A stretch of 64,000 nucleotides of DNA from JBNAVY01 sp049700195 (GTDB taxonomy: Bacteria > Bacillota > Thermoanaerobacteria > Thermoanaerobacterales > Thermoanaerobacteraceae), in contig JBNAVY010000001.1 in the NCBI GenBank assembly GCA_049700195.1, forward strand, positions 48,414-112,413, in the 5' to 3' direction. The notes beneath the pieces are model-generated. The model made no database searches. It was not told the DNA's origin and saw nothing but the letters and a program-made list of their open reading frames with translations. The stretch's first letter is position 1. Each line of letters opens with the position of its first letter. The translations under genes and the position numbers were made by a program. Shown here piece after piece: positions 53,655 through 63,796 of this stretch.

Positions 53655-54980
53655 ATGCGAAAATTGATTACTTATATTATTTCAATCTTTTTTGTGCTTT
53701 CATTATTACTAACAGGATGTGGAAACACTAGCAATTCTTCTTCATCAAATAATAGTCCACAACAAAACACATCGTCAAAATCCGGTACAAAAAAAATTAC
53801 AGTATGGGCTTGGGATCCTAATTTTAATATTGCTATAATGAATGATGCAAAAGCAATTTACACTAAAGAACATCCTGATGTGCAAATTGATGTTGTAGAA
53901 ATGGCGAAAGGCGATTTGGAGCAAAAATTAAACACAGTACTTGCTTCAGGGGTTAAAGAAGGTTTACCTGATATAGTATTAATAGAAGATTATAATGCAC
54001 AAAAATATCTTCAAGCATATCCGGGTTCATTTGCAGATTTAACAGATAAAATTGATTATAATAAATTTGCAAAATATAAACTTGAGCTTATGACTATCAA
54101 TGGTAAAGTTTATGGAGTTCCTTTCGACTCTGGTGTTACAGGATTATTTTATAGGAAAGACATATTAGAACAAGCTGGCTATAAACCAGAAGATTTAAAT
54201 AATATAACATGGGATAAATTTATAGAAATAGGTAAAAAAGTAAAAGAAAAAACTGGTAAAGCAATGATTGGGTTTGATCCTTCGGATGGTGGATTAATGA
54301 GAATAATGCTTCAGTCTGCTGGAGAATGGTATTTTGATAAAGATGGAAAACCTAATTTTACTAATAATCCTGCAATGAAAGAAGCATTAACAATGTATAA
54401 AAAACTATTTGATTCAGGTATAATAAAGGAAGTAAGTGGTTGGAACGAATGGGTTGCAGCATTTAACAAAGGAGATTCAGCTGCAGTTGTTACAGGTGCT
54501 TGGATAATTGGTTCAATTAAAGCAGAAACAAGCCAAAGTGGAAAATGGGGACTTGCACCTACTCCACGTTTAAATCTTAGTAATTCGGTTAATGCTTCAA
54601 ATCTTGGTGGTTCAAGTTGGTACGTGATTAATAGTTCCAGTAATAAAGATATTGCTATTGATTTTCTTAAGGAAATATATGCAGGAAATAATGATTTTTA
54701 TCAAAAAATACTTGTAGAAAGAGGAGCAATTGCAACTTATTTGCCAGCACAGACCGGAAGTGCTTACTCTGCACCAGATCCATTTTTTGGAGATCAAAAA
54801 GTGTATACTGATTTGTCAGAATATATGAAAAATATACTACCAGTTAAATATGGCATTTACACATATGAGGCAGATGCAGCAATCATGAATATAATGCCAA
54901 ATGTATATTCAGGTAAAATTTCAATAGATGATGCTTTGAAAAAAGCAGAAGAACAATTAAAAAATCAGATTAACCAATAA
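53655..54980 (+). CDS. ABC sugar-binding lipoprotein (galactoside operon)
   Basis: A 441-residue family 1 binding protein. The lipobox LLTGC places the lipid on Cys22, followed by a Ser/Asn/Gln linker. Motifs include ITVWAWDPNFN, HPDVQIDVVEMAKGD, GKVYGVPFDSGVTGLFYRKDIL and AAFNKGDSAAVVTGAW. It is the first gene of an operon with two permeases, alpha-galactosidase and beta-galactosidase, so raffinose-family or other galactosides are the probable ligands. A perfect hairpin after the gene may raise its expression relative to the permeases. Confidence 0.9.
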   Translation: MRKLITYIISIFFVLSLLLTGCGNTSNSSSSNNSPQQNTSSKSGTKKITVWAWDPNFNIAIMNDAKAIYTKEHPDVQIDVVEMAKGDLEQKLNTVLASGVKEGLPDIVLIEDYNAQKYLQAYPGSFADLTDKIDYNKFAKYKLELMTINGKVYGVPFDSGVTGLFYRKDILEQAGYKPEDLNNITWDKFIEIGKKVKEKTGKAMIGFDPSDGGLMRIMLQSAGEWYFDKDGKPNFTNNPAMKEALTMYKKLFDSGIIKEVSGWNEWVAAFNKGDSAAVVTGAWIIGSIKAETSQSGKWGLAPTPRLNLSNSVNASNLGGSSWYVINSSSNKDIAIDFLKEIYAGNNDFYQKILVERGAIATYLPAQTGSAYSAPDPFFGDQKVYTDLSEYMKNILPVKYGIYTYEADAAIMNIMPNVYSGKISIDDALKKAEEQLKNQINQ

Positions 54981-55007
54981 ATATTGCTTGAATTTGAAAT
55001 TTGAATG

Positions 55008-55039
55008 AGGAATAGCAATTATCTTTAATTGCTATTCCT
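55008..55039 (+). other. Perfect intercistronic stem-loop
   Basis: AGGAATAGCAATTA and TAATTGCTATTCCT form a perfect 14-bp stem around a TCTT loop, between the binding-protein and permease genes. There is no T run after it, so it is more likely an mRNA 3'-end protector or partial attenuator that lets the binding protein be made in excess, as known for other binding-protein/permease junctions. Confidence 0.7.
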
Positions 55040-55066
55040 TAGATTAAATAAGAGGTGGAATAATTT

Positions 55067-56002
55067 ATGGTTGGAAATGAAGCACAAACACCTTTAAAAA
55101 GTAAAAACATTAGTTATGAAAGATTTTTAAACAGGTATGGATGGTTTTTTATACTTTTTGCGTTATTATTGCTTACAACTTTTTTGTTTTATCCAATAAT
55201 TTATTCTTTATATCTTTCTACTATGTCTTCTAAAGGTATTGTACAAAAGTTTGTTGGATTAAATAATTATATAAGAATGTTTAATGATCAAATGTTTTTG
55301 ACAGCTTTAAAAAACACATTTATATTTTTAGTAATACAAGTACCAATTATGCTTTTTTTAGCTTTAGTGATTGCTGCTATTCTTAATGATAAAAGTATTA
55401 AATTTCGAGGCATTTTTAGGACAGGTATATTTTTACCAGCAGTCACTTCACTTGTAGCTTATGCAATTTTATTTAAAATGATGTTTAGTATGGATGGATT
55501 TATAAATACAACTCTAATGAATTTTCATATAATACATAAACCCATACCTTGGTTATTAGATCCTTTTTGGGCAAAAGTTACACTTATTATAGCAATGACT
55601 TGGCGATGGACTGGGTATAACATGGTGTTTTATTTATCTGGATTACAAAATATTCCCTATGATTTATATGAATCTGCAGAAATGGATGGAGCAAATAAAA
55701 TACAACAATTTTTTTATATAACTATTCCAATGCTTAAACCTATTATTATTTTTACGACTATTATGTCTACAATAGGCACTTTGCAATTATTTGATGAACC
55801 TATGAATCTTTCTAGTGGCGGTGTAACTGCTTCTAGCATAGGACCAGGAAATTCTTTACTTACTTTATCTGTGTATATTTATAATTTAGCATTTAAATAT
55901 ATGCCTAATTTTGGATATGCTGCTGCAGTTTCTTATGTAATAGTATTTTTTGCGGCAATATTAACTATTATTCAATTTAGAGTGGCAGGTGATAAAAATT
56001 GA
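55067..56002 (+). CDS. ABC sugar permease (galactoside operon, MalF-type)
   Basis: A 311-residue CUT1 permease with an N-terminal cytoplasmic segment, six helices and the EAA loop YESAEMDGANKIQQFFYITIP. The start follows AGAGGTGG. It works with the next gene as the membrane channel for the substrate delivered by the lipoprotein at 53,655. No ATPase gene is found in the operon. Confidence 0.88.
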   Translation: MVGNEAQTPLKSKNISYERFLNRYGWFFILFALLLLTTFLFYPIIYSLYLSTMSSKGIVQKFVGLNNYIRMFNDQMFLTALKNTFIFLVIQVPIMLFLALVIAAILNDKSIKFRGIFRTGIFLPAVTSLVAYAILFKMMFSMDGFINTTLMNFHIIHKPIPWLLDPFWAKVTLIIAMTWRWTGYNMVFYLSGLQNIPYDLYESAEMDGANKIQQFFYITIPMLKPIIIFTTIMSTIGTLQLFDEPMNLSSGGVTASSIGPGNSLLTLSVYIYNLAFKYMPNFGYAAAVSYVIVFFAAILTIIQFRVAGDKN

Positions 56003-56817
56003 ATTTTAAGAAAATATTACTTAAAACTTTAGTTTATACTTTTTTGTTTGTAGTATTTGTTATTTCAGTTTTCCCTTTTTATTGGATGATAGTTGGAATG
56101 ACTAATACTGCGGTAGATGTTATAAAGGGGAAAATGACTTTTGGTAATCAAATAGTTAATAATTTTATTACTCTTAATACATCATATAATCTAAATAGAA
56201 TACTTTTTAATTCTATAAAGATTTCTACATTAACAGTAATAGGTACTTTGATAATAGCCTCTATGGCTGCGTATGGCTTTGAGATGTATAGATCAAAAAT
56301 TCGTGAAAAAATTTATGGAGTGATACTTTTATCAATGATGGTGCCTTTTGCAGCACTTATGATTCCTTTATTTAGATTAGTTGTAGAACTCAAACTTTTA
56401 AATACTCATGCAGGGGTAATCCTTCCAAGTATTGCCTCAATATTTATAATATTTTTCTTCAGACAAAGTTTTAAATCTTTTCCTAAAGAAATTATAGAAG
56501 CAGCACGAGTTGATGGAGCTGGAGAATTGAGGACGTTTTTCTCTATTGTAATTCCATCTATGAAATCAACATATGCAGCAGCAGCAATTTTTTCTTTCAC
56601 AACAAGCTGGAATTCGTATTTGTGGCCGCTTGTTGTATTGCAAACCGATAACCAAAAAACAATTACACTTTTAATTTCGAATTTAGCATCTGCATATTTC
56701 CCTGAATATGGAGTTATTATGACAACAATTGTAATAGCTACTTTACCCACAATCATTATGTTTTTTGCACTACAAAAATACTTTGTACAAGGTATGACTG
56801 GAGCTGTTAAACAGTAA
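55999..56817 (+). CDS. ABC sugar permease (galactoside operon, MalG-type)
   Basis: A 272-residue permease with six helices and EAA loop IEAARVDGAGELRTFFSIVIP, ending YFVQGMTGAVKQ. It starts with TTG at 55,999, overlapping the preceding stop (TTGA), with AGGTGATA as ribosome site. It is the MalG-type half of the galactoside importer. Confidence 0.88.
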   Translation: MNFKKILLKTLVYTFLFVVFVISVFPFYWMIVGMTNTAVDVIKGKMTFGNQIVNNFITLNTSYNLNRILFNSIKISTLTVIGTLIIASMAAYGFEMYRSKIREKIYGVILLSMMVPFAALMIPLFRLVVELKLLNTHAGVILPSIASIFIIFFFRQSFKSFPKEIIEAARVDGAGELRTFFSIVIPSMKSTYAAAAIFSFTTSWNSYLWPLVVLQTDNQKTITLLISNLASAYFPEYGVIMTTIVIATLPTIIMFFALQKYFVQGMTGAVKQ

Positions 56818-56909
56818 ATTTATTATGAATTAAAAGTATTTTCATTAACTTGTTATGTACAAAAAATAAAATATTTAAACTTTTAAACGATATTATGGGA
56901 GGACTTACT

Positions 56910-59111
56910 ATGTCTATTCATTTTAATGATAAAACAAAAACTTTTTACCTAATTGCCAAAGATACAAGTTATATTTTACATGTTTTAAAAAATGGCGCTG
57001 TTTTACATGCATATTTTGGCAAAATAATAAAGACTCCTAATATATACCATTTATTAAAATTACCCCATATAAGTATAGATAATGATATTATTAACTTTGG
57101 GAATCAGTTAAAGTTAGATTTTTTACCACAGGAGTATCCTGCATATGGTAACACTGATTTTAGAAGTCCTGCGTATCAAATTCAGCTTGAAAACGGTTCT
57201 ACTGTTTCTGATCTAAGGTACTTATCTCACAAAATCTATAAAGGTAAGCCTAAATTAAAAGAGCTTTCGGCTACTTATGTTGAAAATGAAGATGAAGCTG
57301 ATACTCTTGAGTTAGAATTGTATGATAAAGTAGCTAAATTAAAGGTAACTTTAATTTATACAGCATTTAGGGATTATGATGTTATAACAAGGTCAGTGAG
57401 ATTTGAAAACATGGGAAAAGAAGACATAAAATTGTTAAGAGCTTTGTCTATGAATGTTGATTTTAATGATAGTAATTTTGACATGATTCAATTGTCAGGA
57501 GCTTGGGCGAGAGAAAGACATGTTATAAGAAGACCGCTTGTACCAGGAGCCCAGTCTATTGAAAGCAGAAGAGGCGCAAGCAGCCATCAGCAAAATCCTT
57601 TTATAGCACTTTTAAGGAAAGATGCTGATGAATGGCATGGAGATGTTTATGGATTTAGCCTTGTTTACAGTGGCAATTTCTTGGCACAAGTAGAAGTAGA
57701 TCAATATAATATGGCAAGAGTTTCTATGGGAATCAATCCATTTGATTTTTCATGGCTTCTAAAGCCAGGTGAAACATTTCAAACACCAGAAGTCGTTATG
57801 GTTTATTCGGACGGTGGCTTAAATAAAATGTCAAATATCTATCACAAACTGTACAGAAATAGACTTATGAGAAGTAAATTTAAGGATAGAGAGAGACCAA
57901 TTCTTATAAACAACTGGGAAGCTACTTATTTTGATTTTACAGAACAAAAACTTAAAGAACTTGCTAAAGAAGCTAAAGATTTGGGGATTGAACTGTTTGT
58001 TCTTGACGATGGATGGTTTGGAAAAAGGAATTCTGACAATTCTTCACTGGGAGATTGGTTTGTAAATAAAGAAAAGATTCCAAGTGGTTTGGATGGCCTT
58101 GCAAAAGACATAAATTCTTTAGGTTTAAAATTTGGATTATGGATGGAACCAGAAATGGTGTCTTTTGATAGTGATCTATATAGAAAGCATCCTGATTGGT
58201 GTATACATGTACCTGATAGGCTAAGAAGTGAAAGCAGAAATCAACTTGTGTTAGACTTGTCGCGTAAAGATGTACAAGATTATATTATAAAAGTAGTCTC
58301 AGATATTTTGGAAAGCGCCGACATAAGTTATGTAAAATGGGATATGAACAGAAATATGACAGTGATAGGGTCTGCACTTTTGCCGCCAGAGAGGCAAAGA
58401 GAGACTGCTCACAGATATATTCTTGGACTTTACAGAATATTAGAAGAAATAACGACAAGGTTTCCTGATGTTTTGTTTGAAAGTTGTGCTGGTGGTGGCG
58501 GTCGTTTTGACCCTGGAATGCTTTATTACATGCCCCAGACTTGGACCAGTGATGATACGGATGCTGTGGAAAGACTTAAAATACAATATGGTACAAGTAT
58601 AGTTTATCCTCTTATTTCAATGGGAAGCCACATATCTGTTGTACCAAATCATCAAGTTCACAGAATTACGCCATTAAAAATACGTGCACATGTAGCAATG
58701 TCAGCTAATTTTGGCTTTGAACTTGATTTAACAAAACTATCCAGTGAAGAAAAAGAAGAAATAAAGAGATATGTAAAAAAGTATAAAGATATTAGAAAAC
58801 TGGTGCAATTTGGAGATTTTTATCGATTGTTAAGTCCCTTTGAAGGGAATGAAAATGCTTGGTTGATTGTTTCTGAGGATAAAAGAGAATTTTTGCTCTA
58901 TTATTTTGAAGTTTTGAAAGGAGCAAATGAACCTATTAAAAGACTTCGTCTAAAAGGAATAAATCCAGATTTTAATTATGTTTTAGTAGATGATGGTAGT
59001 CTATATAGCGGTGATGAACTTATGTATGCAGGGATAGTAATTCCAGAACTTAAAGGGGACTTTCAGAGCATTATGATGCATTTTAAGGAGGAGAGTATTA
59101 AGAATGGGTAG
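56910..59111 (+). CDS. GH36 alpha-galactosidase
   Basis: A 733-residue intracellular GH36 enzyme. An N-terminal beta-sandwich is followed by a TIM barrel with the nucleophile Asp478 in YVKWDMNR and the acid/base Asp548 in TSDDTDAVE; FVLDDGWFGKRN and ESCAGGGGRFDPG are family hallmarks. The 70-residue spacing fits the long bacterial tetrameric type. It releases galactose from melibiose, raffinose or stachyose, feeding galK. ATG 56,910 follows GGGAGG; the frame is open back to a TTG at 56,850 but without a ribosome site. It overlaps the beta-galactosidase gene by 8 bases. Confidence 0.93.
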   Translation: MSIHFNDKTKTFYLIAKDTSYILHVLKNGAVLHAYFGKIIKTPNIYHLLKLPHISIDNDIINFGNQLKLDFLPQEYPAYGNTDFRSPAYQIQLENGSTVSDLRYLSHKIYKGKPKLKELSATYVENEDEADTLELELYDKVAKLKVTLIYTAFRDYDVITRSVRFENMGKEDIKLLRALSMNVDFNDSNFDMIQLSGAWARERHVIRRPLVPGAQSIESRRGASSHQQNPFIALLRKDADEWHGDVYGFSLVYSGNFLAQVEVDQYNMARVSMGINPFDFSWLLKPGETFQTPEVVMVYSDGGLNKMSNIYHKLYRNRLMRSKFKDRERPILINNWEATYFDFTEQKLKELAKEAKDLGIELFVLDDGWFGKRNSDNSSLGDWFVNKEKIPSGLDGLAKDINSLGLKFGLWMEPEMVSFDSDLYRKHPDWCIHVPDRLRSESRNQLVLDLSRKDVQDYIIKVVSDILESADISYVKWDMNRNMTVIGSALLPPERQRETAHRYILGLYRILEEITTRFPDVLFESCAGGGGRFDPGMLYYMPQTWTSDDTDAVERLKIQYGTSIVYPLISMGSHISVVPNHQVHRITPLKIRAHVAMSANFGFELDLTKLSSEEKEEIKRYVKKYKDIRKLVQFGDFYRLLSPFEGNENAWLIVSEDKREFLLYYFEVLKGANEPIKRLRLKGINPDFNYVLVDDGSLYSGDELMYAGIVIPELKGDFQSIMMHFKEESIKNG

Positions 59112-61335
59112 AGAAGTATTGAATTTTAATGTAGATTGGCTATATATTACTGAAGACTTAAATGAGGCATATAAATTTGATTTTGATGAGAGCAATTTTG
59201 AAGTTGTTAGTCTTCCTCATGCAAACAAAACATTTCCTCATCACTATTTTAAAGAGGAAGACTACAGGTTTGTTTCATGGTACAGAAAACATTTTAAAGT
59301 AGATGAGAGATACAAAGGGAAAAAGGTTTATATTCATTTTGAAGGTGTTATGACTGTTGCGAAGGTTTATGTAAATGGCGAATTCGTAGGAGAACATAAA
59401 GGAGGATATACACCTTTTGAATTTGACATTACAAAATATGTCAAATATGGCGATTTTGAAAATTTAATTGCTGTACAAGTGGATTCACGAGAACATAAAG
59501 ATACTCCTCCAGAAGGTCATCTTGTAGATTACATGTTGTTTGGTGGAATATACAGAAATGTTTGGCTGAAAATTTTAAATGATGTCCATATACAAGATGT
59601 TTATTTTGCTGTTGATAAATTACAAGATTCTGTTGCTGAAATTTCAATTACTACAACTATTGAAGGAAAAGAAATAAGCAATGGAAAGATATTGACAGAG
59701 GTTATAAATAAAAAAGGTGTTGTGTGTTCATCGGTGGTTACTGACATAAAAGAGATGCAAAAAGAGATTGTACAGCAAATAAAGATGGACAATCCATTAA
59801 CTTGGCATCCAGATCATCCGTATTTATATAATGTATCTGTAAAACTTATTGCAGAGAATGAAATTTTAGATAATTATACTTTTAGAACAGGAATAAGAAC
59901 TGTGCATTTTGGAAATGACGGTAAGTTTTATATTAATGGTGAACTTTTAAAATTAAGAGGATTAAACAGACATCAGACTTTTCCTTATGTTGGTGGTGCT
60001 ATGCCGGATAGGGTTCAAAGAAAAGATGCAGATATACTAAAGTATGAATTGGGATTAAATTATGTTAGGACGTCCCATTATCCGCAGGCTGTTTCATTTT
60101 TGGATAGATGTGATGAGATAGGCTTGCTAGTTTTTGAAGAAATACCTGGATGGCAGCATATAGGCGACGAAAATTGGAAGAACATTGCAAAAGAGAATTT
60201 AAAAGAGATGATTCTAAGAGATAGAAATCATCCTTGTATATTTATGTGGGGTGTGCGAATAAATGAGTCTTTAGATGACCACGATTTTTATACAGAGACA
60301 AATGAAATAGCTCATAATTTTGATAGGAGTAGACCAACAGGTGGTGTTAGATATTTAAGAGATAGTGAAAAGCTAGAGGATGTATTTACATATAACGACT
60401 TTATATACAATTTAGAAGGCAAAATACAACTTCCAAACCACAAAAAGTATATGGTAACAGAATATATGGGTCACATGTATCCGACAAAAACTTATGATAA
60501 CCTTAATCGACTTATTACTCATGCAAGGTTGCATGCTCTTATTCAAGACAAACAATATGGGATACCAAACATGGCTGGTGCATCAGGCTGGTGTGGATTT
60601 GATTATAATACCACAAGTGCTTTTGGTTCAGGAGACAATATATGCTATCACGGAGTCTGTGATATTTTTAGACTTCCAAAATTTGCAGCTCATTTTTACA
60701 GGAGTCAAGCCGACCCGCACTTATATGGACCCTATGTGTTTATGGCTTCGTACTTAATACCATCATTTGAGGAAGAGAACGGCGATAAATTGCTTGTATT
60801 TAGCAATTGCGAAGAAGTAGAACTTTATATAAATGATAAATTTGTGAAAAGACAAATGCCCAATAGAGTTGACTTTCCTAGTTTACCACATCCTCCTTTT
60901 GAATTTTCAATAAAGGAATGCGGAATCAACTATATGGAGGTAAGAGTTAATAATGCTTCTATTACTGCGGTAGGTTTGATAGACGGTAAGGAAGTAGCAA
61001 GACACACATTAAGGCCATATGGGAAACCACATAAATTAATTCTTTCTTGTGATGATAATGAGATTATGGCAGATGGTTCTGATTGTACACGGGTTGTTAT
61101 AAGTGTTGTGGATGAAAACGGCTCTATTCTCCCATATGCCAATATACCTGTATCATTTGAAATAGAAAGAGAAGGACAACTGATTGGAGAAAATCCATTG
61201 GTATTGGAGGATGGCAGAGGAGCAGTTTATGTAAAATCGACACGAAAGCCGGGAGAAATAATTTTAAAAGCTAAATCTCATTATGTAGAGGGAGAAAACA
61301 GTATATCTATAAAAACTAAATCAATAGGATATTAG
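59104..61335 (+). CDS. GH2 beta-galactosidase
   Basis: A 743-residue GH2 enzyme with N-terminal jelly roll (FVSWYRKHFKV, VYVNGEFVGEHKGGYTPFEFDIT), Ig-like domain and TIM barrel. The acid/base is Glu388 in GVRINES and the nucleophile is Glu453 in VTEYMGH. C-terminal extra beta-domains start near 610 (DGSDCTRVVISVVDENG). It probably hydrolyses lactose or other beta-galactosides, as its position after alpha-galactosidase and with galTKE suggests, although beta-glucuronidases share the fold. No signal peptide. Ribosome site AAGGAGGAG. Last gene of the operon. Confidence 0.88.
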   Translation: MGREVLNFNVDWLYITEDLNEAYKFDFDESNFEVVSLPHANKTFPHHYFKEEDYRFVSWYRKHFKVDERYKGKKVYIHFEGVMTVAKVYVNGEFVGEHKGGYTPFEFDITKYVKYGDFENLIAVQVDSREHKDTPPEGHLVDYMLFGGIYRNVWLKILNDVHIQDVYFAVDKLQDSVAEISITTTIEGKEISNGKILTEVINKKGVVCSSVVTDIKEMQKEIVQQIKMDNPLTWHPDHPYLYNVSVKLIAENEILDNYTFRTGIRTVHFGNDGKFYINGELLKLRGLNRHQTFPYVGGAMPDRVQRKDADILKYELGLNYVRTSHYPQAVSFLDRCDEIGLLVFEEIPGWQHIGDENWKNIAKENLKEMILRDRNHPCIFMWGVRINESLDDHDFYTETNEIAHNFDRSRPTGGVRYLRDSEKLEDVFTYNDFIYNLEGKIQLPNHKKYMVTEYMGHMYPTKTYDNLNRLITHARLHALIQDKQYGIPNMAGASGWCGFDYNTTSAFGSGDNICYHGVCDIFRLPKFAAHFYRSQADPHLYGPYVFMASYLIPSFEEENGDKLLVFSNCEEVELYINDKFVKRQMPNRVDFPSLPHPPFEFSIKECGINYMEVRVNNASITAVGLIDGKEVARHTLRPYGKPHKLILSCDDNEIMADGSDCTRVVISVVDENGSILPYANIPVSFEIEREGQLIGENPLVLEDGRGAVYVKSTRKPGEIILKAKSHYVEGENSISIKTKSIGY

Positions 61336-61423
61336 AGCTCACCCTTTGCGGTGGAGTAGATGCTAAAATATGGTTTAATTATATAATAATATTTAAATTT
61401 AATTAAAAATTTTAAGACTGTTA

Positions 61424-61461
61424 GTACCCCCACTTTTTGTATTAATTTAAAATGGGGGTAC
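61424..61461. terminator. Hairpin between convergent operons, probable two-way terminator
   Basis: GTACCCCCA and TGGGGGTAC form a perfect 9-bp G/C-rich stem with a 20-base AT-rich loop, lying between the + strand galactosidase operon and the - strand permease gene. The T-rich tail is weak on the + side; A/T-rich flanks exist on both sides. Confidence 0.6.
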
Positions 61462-61484
61462 AAATTTAATTTTAAAGAAATATT

Positions 61485-62846
61485 TTATACATTAAGTTCT
61501 TCTGGCTTACGTTTTAATATAAATTTTAGTATGATGTAGTAAATTATCCCTATCAAAATCCACGCAGCACCAAGGATTTTAGCATGTACATTAAGACTTA
61601 TCCAGACATAGAAAATAACTAAGAACCCTAATATAGGGGATAATAAGTGTTTCCATATATTGCTAGAATGATTTTTTATCATAAAATATGTTATAACAGT
61701 AATGTGGAGGACTAAAAATGAAGTTAAAGCTCCAAAGTTTATAACAGATGTAAGGTCAGCTATCCTGTCACTATATATTGCTACGAGGACAGCCGAAAGT
61801 ATAGCAATAAAAATAGTTGCTATATAAGGAGTTTTATATTTTGGATGGACCTTTGAAAGAAATTGGGGTAAGTTTTGGTCTCTTGCCATACTGAATAATA
61901 CTCTTGATACAGCAGCTTGAGCTGCTAGTGAGTTTGCTATTCCCCAAGCAAAAGCTGTTGCTAAAGAAGTAGTAAGCATTAGCCATTTTCCTCCTGCACG
62001 ATTAGCAACTTCATAAAAAGCTACGTCGAGATTAGAAAAAGTTTTATAATCAGGCCATATCATTGATGCTACCCATGTCTGAACTATAAACAAAATGCCT
62101 GCGAATAAAAGTGCAAGTACAGTTGCTCTTCCTACAGTTTTTTTAACACCGATTGTTTCTTCAGCAAGGGTACTTATACCGTCAAAACCGAGAAAACTTA
62201 AAACTGCTATAGAAACAGCACTCATTACAAGACCTAAGCTAAAATTTTGAGGGTCATAAAAAGCTTTAAATGAAAATTTTGCTCCACCTATACCATGAGA
62301 AATTGCAAAAGCACCAACTCCTATAAAAATTGCTAAAACTATAAGTTCAAGGATTAGTACAATTTTGTTAAACTTAGCTGTAATTTCTATTCCTATAATG
62401 TTAATTATTGTATTTATTAAAATAAATGCTAATGCCCATACTATTACAGGAATTGCCGGGAATATGCCATTTAAAGCAGCTGCACTTACAACATAAAGAA
62501 GTGCAGGAACTAGTAAATAATCTAGCAAAATGGCCCAGCCGGTAAAAAATCCAATAATTTTGTTCAAACCTTTAGTTGCATATGAATAAACAGAACCGGC
62601 AATTGGGAAAGCTTCAGACATTGATGCATAACTAAAAGCAGTAAATATCATTCCTACTATTCCAATTGCGTAGGCAAGCGCAACCATTCCTTTTGATATA
62701 TCAGCGACAAATCCATAAATACCAAATGGTGCAATAGGAACCATAAAGATGAGCCCGTATATTATTAAGTCCCAAATTGTCAAAGCTCTTTTTAATTCTT
62801 GCTTATATCCAAAATTTTCTAATGATGTATCATTCTTGTTTTCCAT
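61485..62846 (-). CDS. APC-family permease
   Basis: A 453-residue membrane protein with about 12 helices and amino acid-polyamine-organocation family motifs: LKRALTIWDLIIYGLIFMVPIAPFGIYG, GFDGISTLAEE, and GIANSLAAQAAVSRVLFSMARD. The start follows GGGGGATAAAA on the minus strand. It sits 13 bases after the acetamidase-like gene in the same operon, so the transported compound may be an amide or its hydrolysis product. Confidence 0.88.
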   Translation of the reverse strand: MENKNDTSLENFGYKQELKRALTIWDLIIYGLIFMVPIAPFGIYGFVADISKGMVALAYAIGIVGMIFTAFSYASMSEAFPIAGSVYSYATKGLNKIIGFFTGWAILLDYLLVPALLYVVSAAALNGIFPAIPVIVWALAFILINTIINIIGIEITAKFNKIVLILELIVLAIFIGVGAFAISHGIGGAKFSFKAFYDPQNFSLGLVMSAVSIAVLSFLGFDGISTLAEETIGVKKTVGRATVLALLFAGILFIVQTWVASMIWPDYKTFSNLDVAFYEVANRAGGKWLMLTTSLATAFAWGIANSLAAQAAVSRVLFSMARDQNLPQFLSKVHPKYKTPYIATIFIAILSAVLVAIYSDRIADLTSVINFGALTSFLVLHITVITYFMIKNHSSNIWKHLLSPILGFLVIFYVWISLNVHAKILGAAWILIGIIYYIILKFILKRKPEELNV

Positions 62847-62859
62847 ATTTTTATCCCCC

Positions 62860-63759
62860 TTAGAAAACTATATTATAACTATCCAAGATCCAGTTTGGCA
62901 AACTAAAGCGTGCGGTTTTAAGTGGATCTACTACTTGTGAAATCTGAACATTTCCTGTTATACTATAAAGTGTAGCTATCTCCTCTATTGATAATTTAGT
63001 AAAACTTTGAAATAAGTTTACCATATCGTAAACTGCTATTTTTACTGCTTTATCCAAAGATTCATCTGATGCTATTGTTGCTGTTACCTCTGGTGTTTTT
63101 ACAAGGGGATTTACAAGTTTTAAATTTTTTACAACTCTAACTTCTACTGTCACTGAACCGGCTACTTCTACGCCTGATACACCTACTTCTCCATCTCCCA
63201 TTGCAGCGTGTAAATCTCCTAAAGCTAACAAAGCACCATCTACAAATACTGGTAAAAAAAGTTTTGAACCTTCACCGATAAGTGTAGTGTCCATATTTCC
63301 ACCATGAGAACCAGGCATTCCACAATTTATATTTCCATTCTTTGGTGAAACGCCAATTACTCCTATCATAGGTTTAATTGGAATAGAAATTTTTTCATCA
63401 AAAATAACTTTCCCATCTTTTATATTAATCACTTTAGAATACAGTTCATCCATTAAATCACCTAATACCCCAAGGTCTTTGCCTGTTGCCACTACACCTT
63501 TATCAGCTATTTCAATTTTTTTAATTGTGACTTCCAGAACATCTCCTTCTTTAGCACCTTCAACATAAATAGGACCTGTTGCAGGATTTACTTTATTCCA
63601 ATCCATTTGCTCTAATTTATCCTTATTTGTTTGGATTTGATTTGAAAAGCAATCTAAAGTCTCAATTACTATTTCATCTTTGTTTTTTACAAAAAGTACA
63701 GGTGTATTATCTTTGGAAAAACTAAATATGTGGTTTTCTTTAGATATTTTGTGTATCAT
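62860..63759 (-). CDS. Acetamidase/formamidase family protein
   Basis: A 299-residue soluble enzyme of the acetamidase/formamidase family: VNPATGPIYVEGAKEGDVLEVTI, MPGSHGGNMDTTLIGEGSKLFLPVFVDGALLALGDLHAAMGDGE, and VEVAGSVTVEVRVVKN. It would hydrolyse a short amide to ammonia and a carboxylate; substrate not established. The start at 63,759 follows AAAGGGGGA on the minus strand, with a consensus promoter 40 bases upstream. It forms an operon with the APC permease. Confidence 0.88.
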   Translation of the reverse strand: MIHKISKENHIFSFSKDNTPVLFVKNKDEIVIETLDCFSNQIQTNKDKLEQMDWNKVNPATGPIYVEGAKEGDVLEVTIKKIEIADKGVVATGKDLGVLGDLMDELYSKVINIKDGKVIFDEKISIPIKPMIGVIGVSPKNGNINCGMPGSHGGNMDTTLIGEGSKLFLPVFVDGALLALGDLHAAMGDGEVGVSGVEVAGSVTVEVRVVKNLKLVNPLVKTPEVTATIASDESLDKAVKIAVYDMVNLFQSFTKLSIEEIATLYSITGNVQISQVVDPLKTARFSLPNWILDSYNIVF

Positions 63760-63796
63760 ATTCTAAATCCCCCTTTTTTAAATAAATTGTAAGAAT

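Noticed and set aside
61338..61357. CTCACC/GGTGGAG hairpin after the beta-galactosidase gene
   Set aside because: The stem is short with a bulge and has no T run; the perfect stem at 61,424 is the better terminator candidate.
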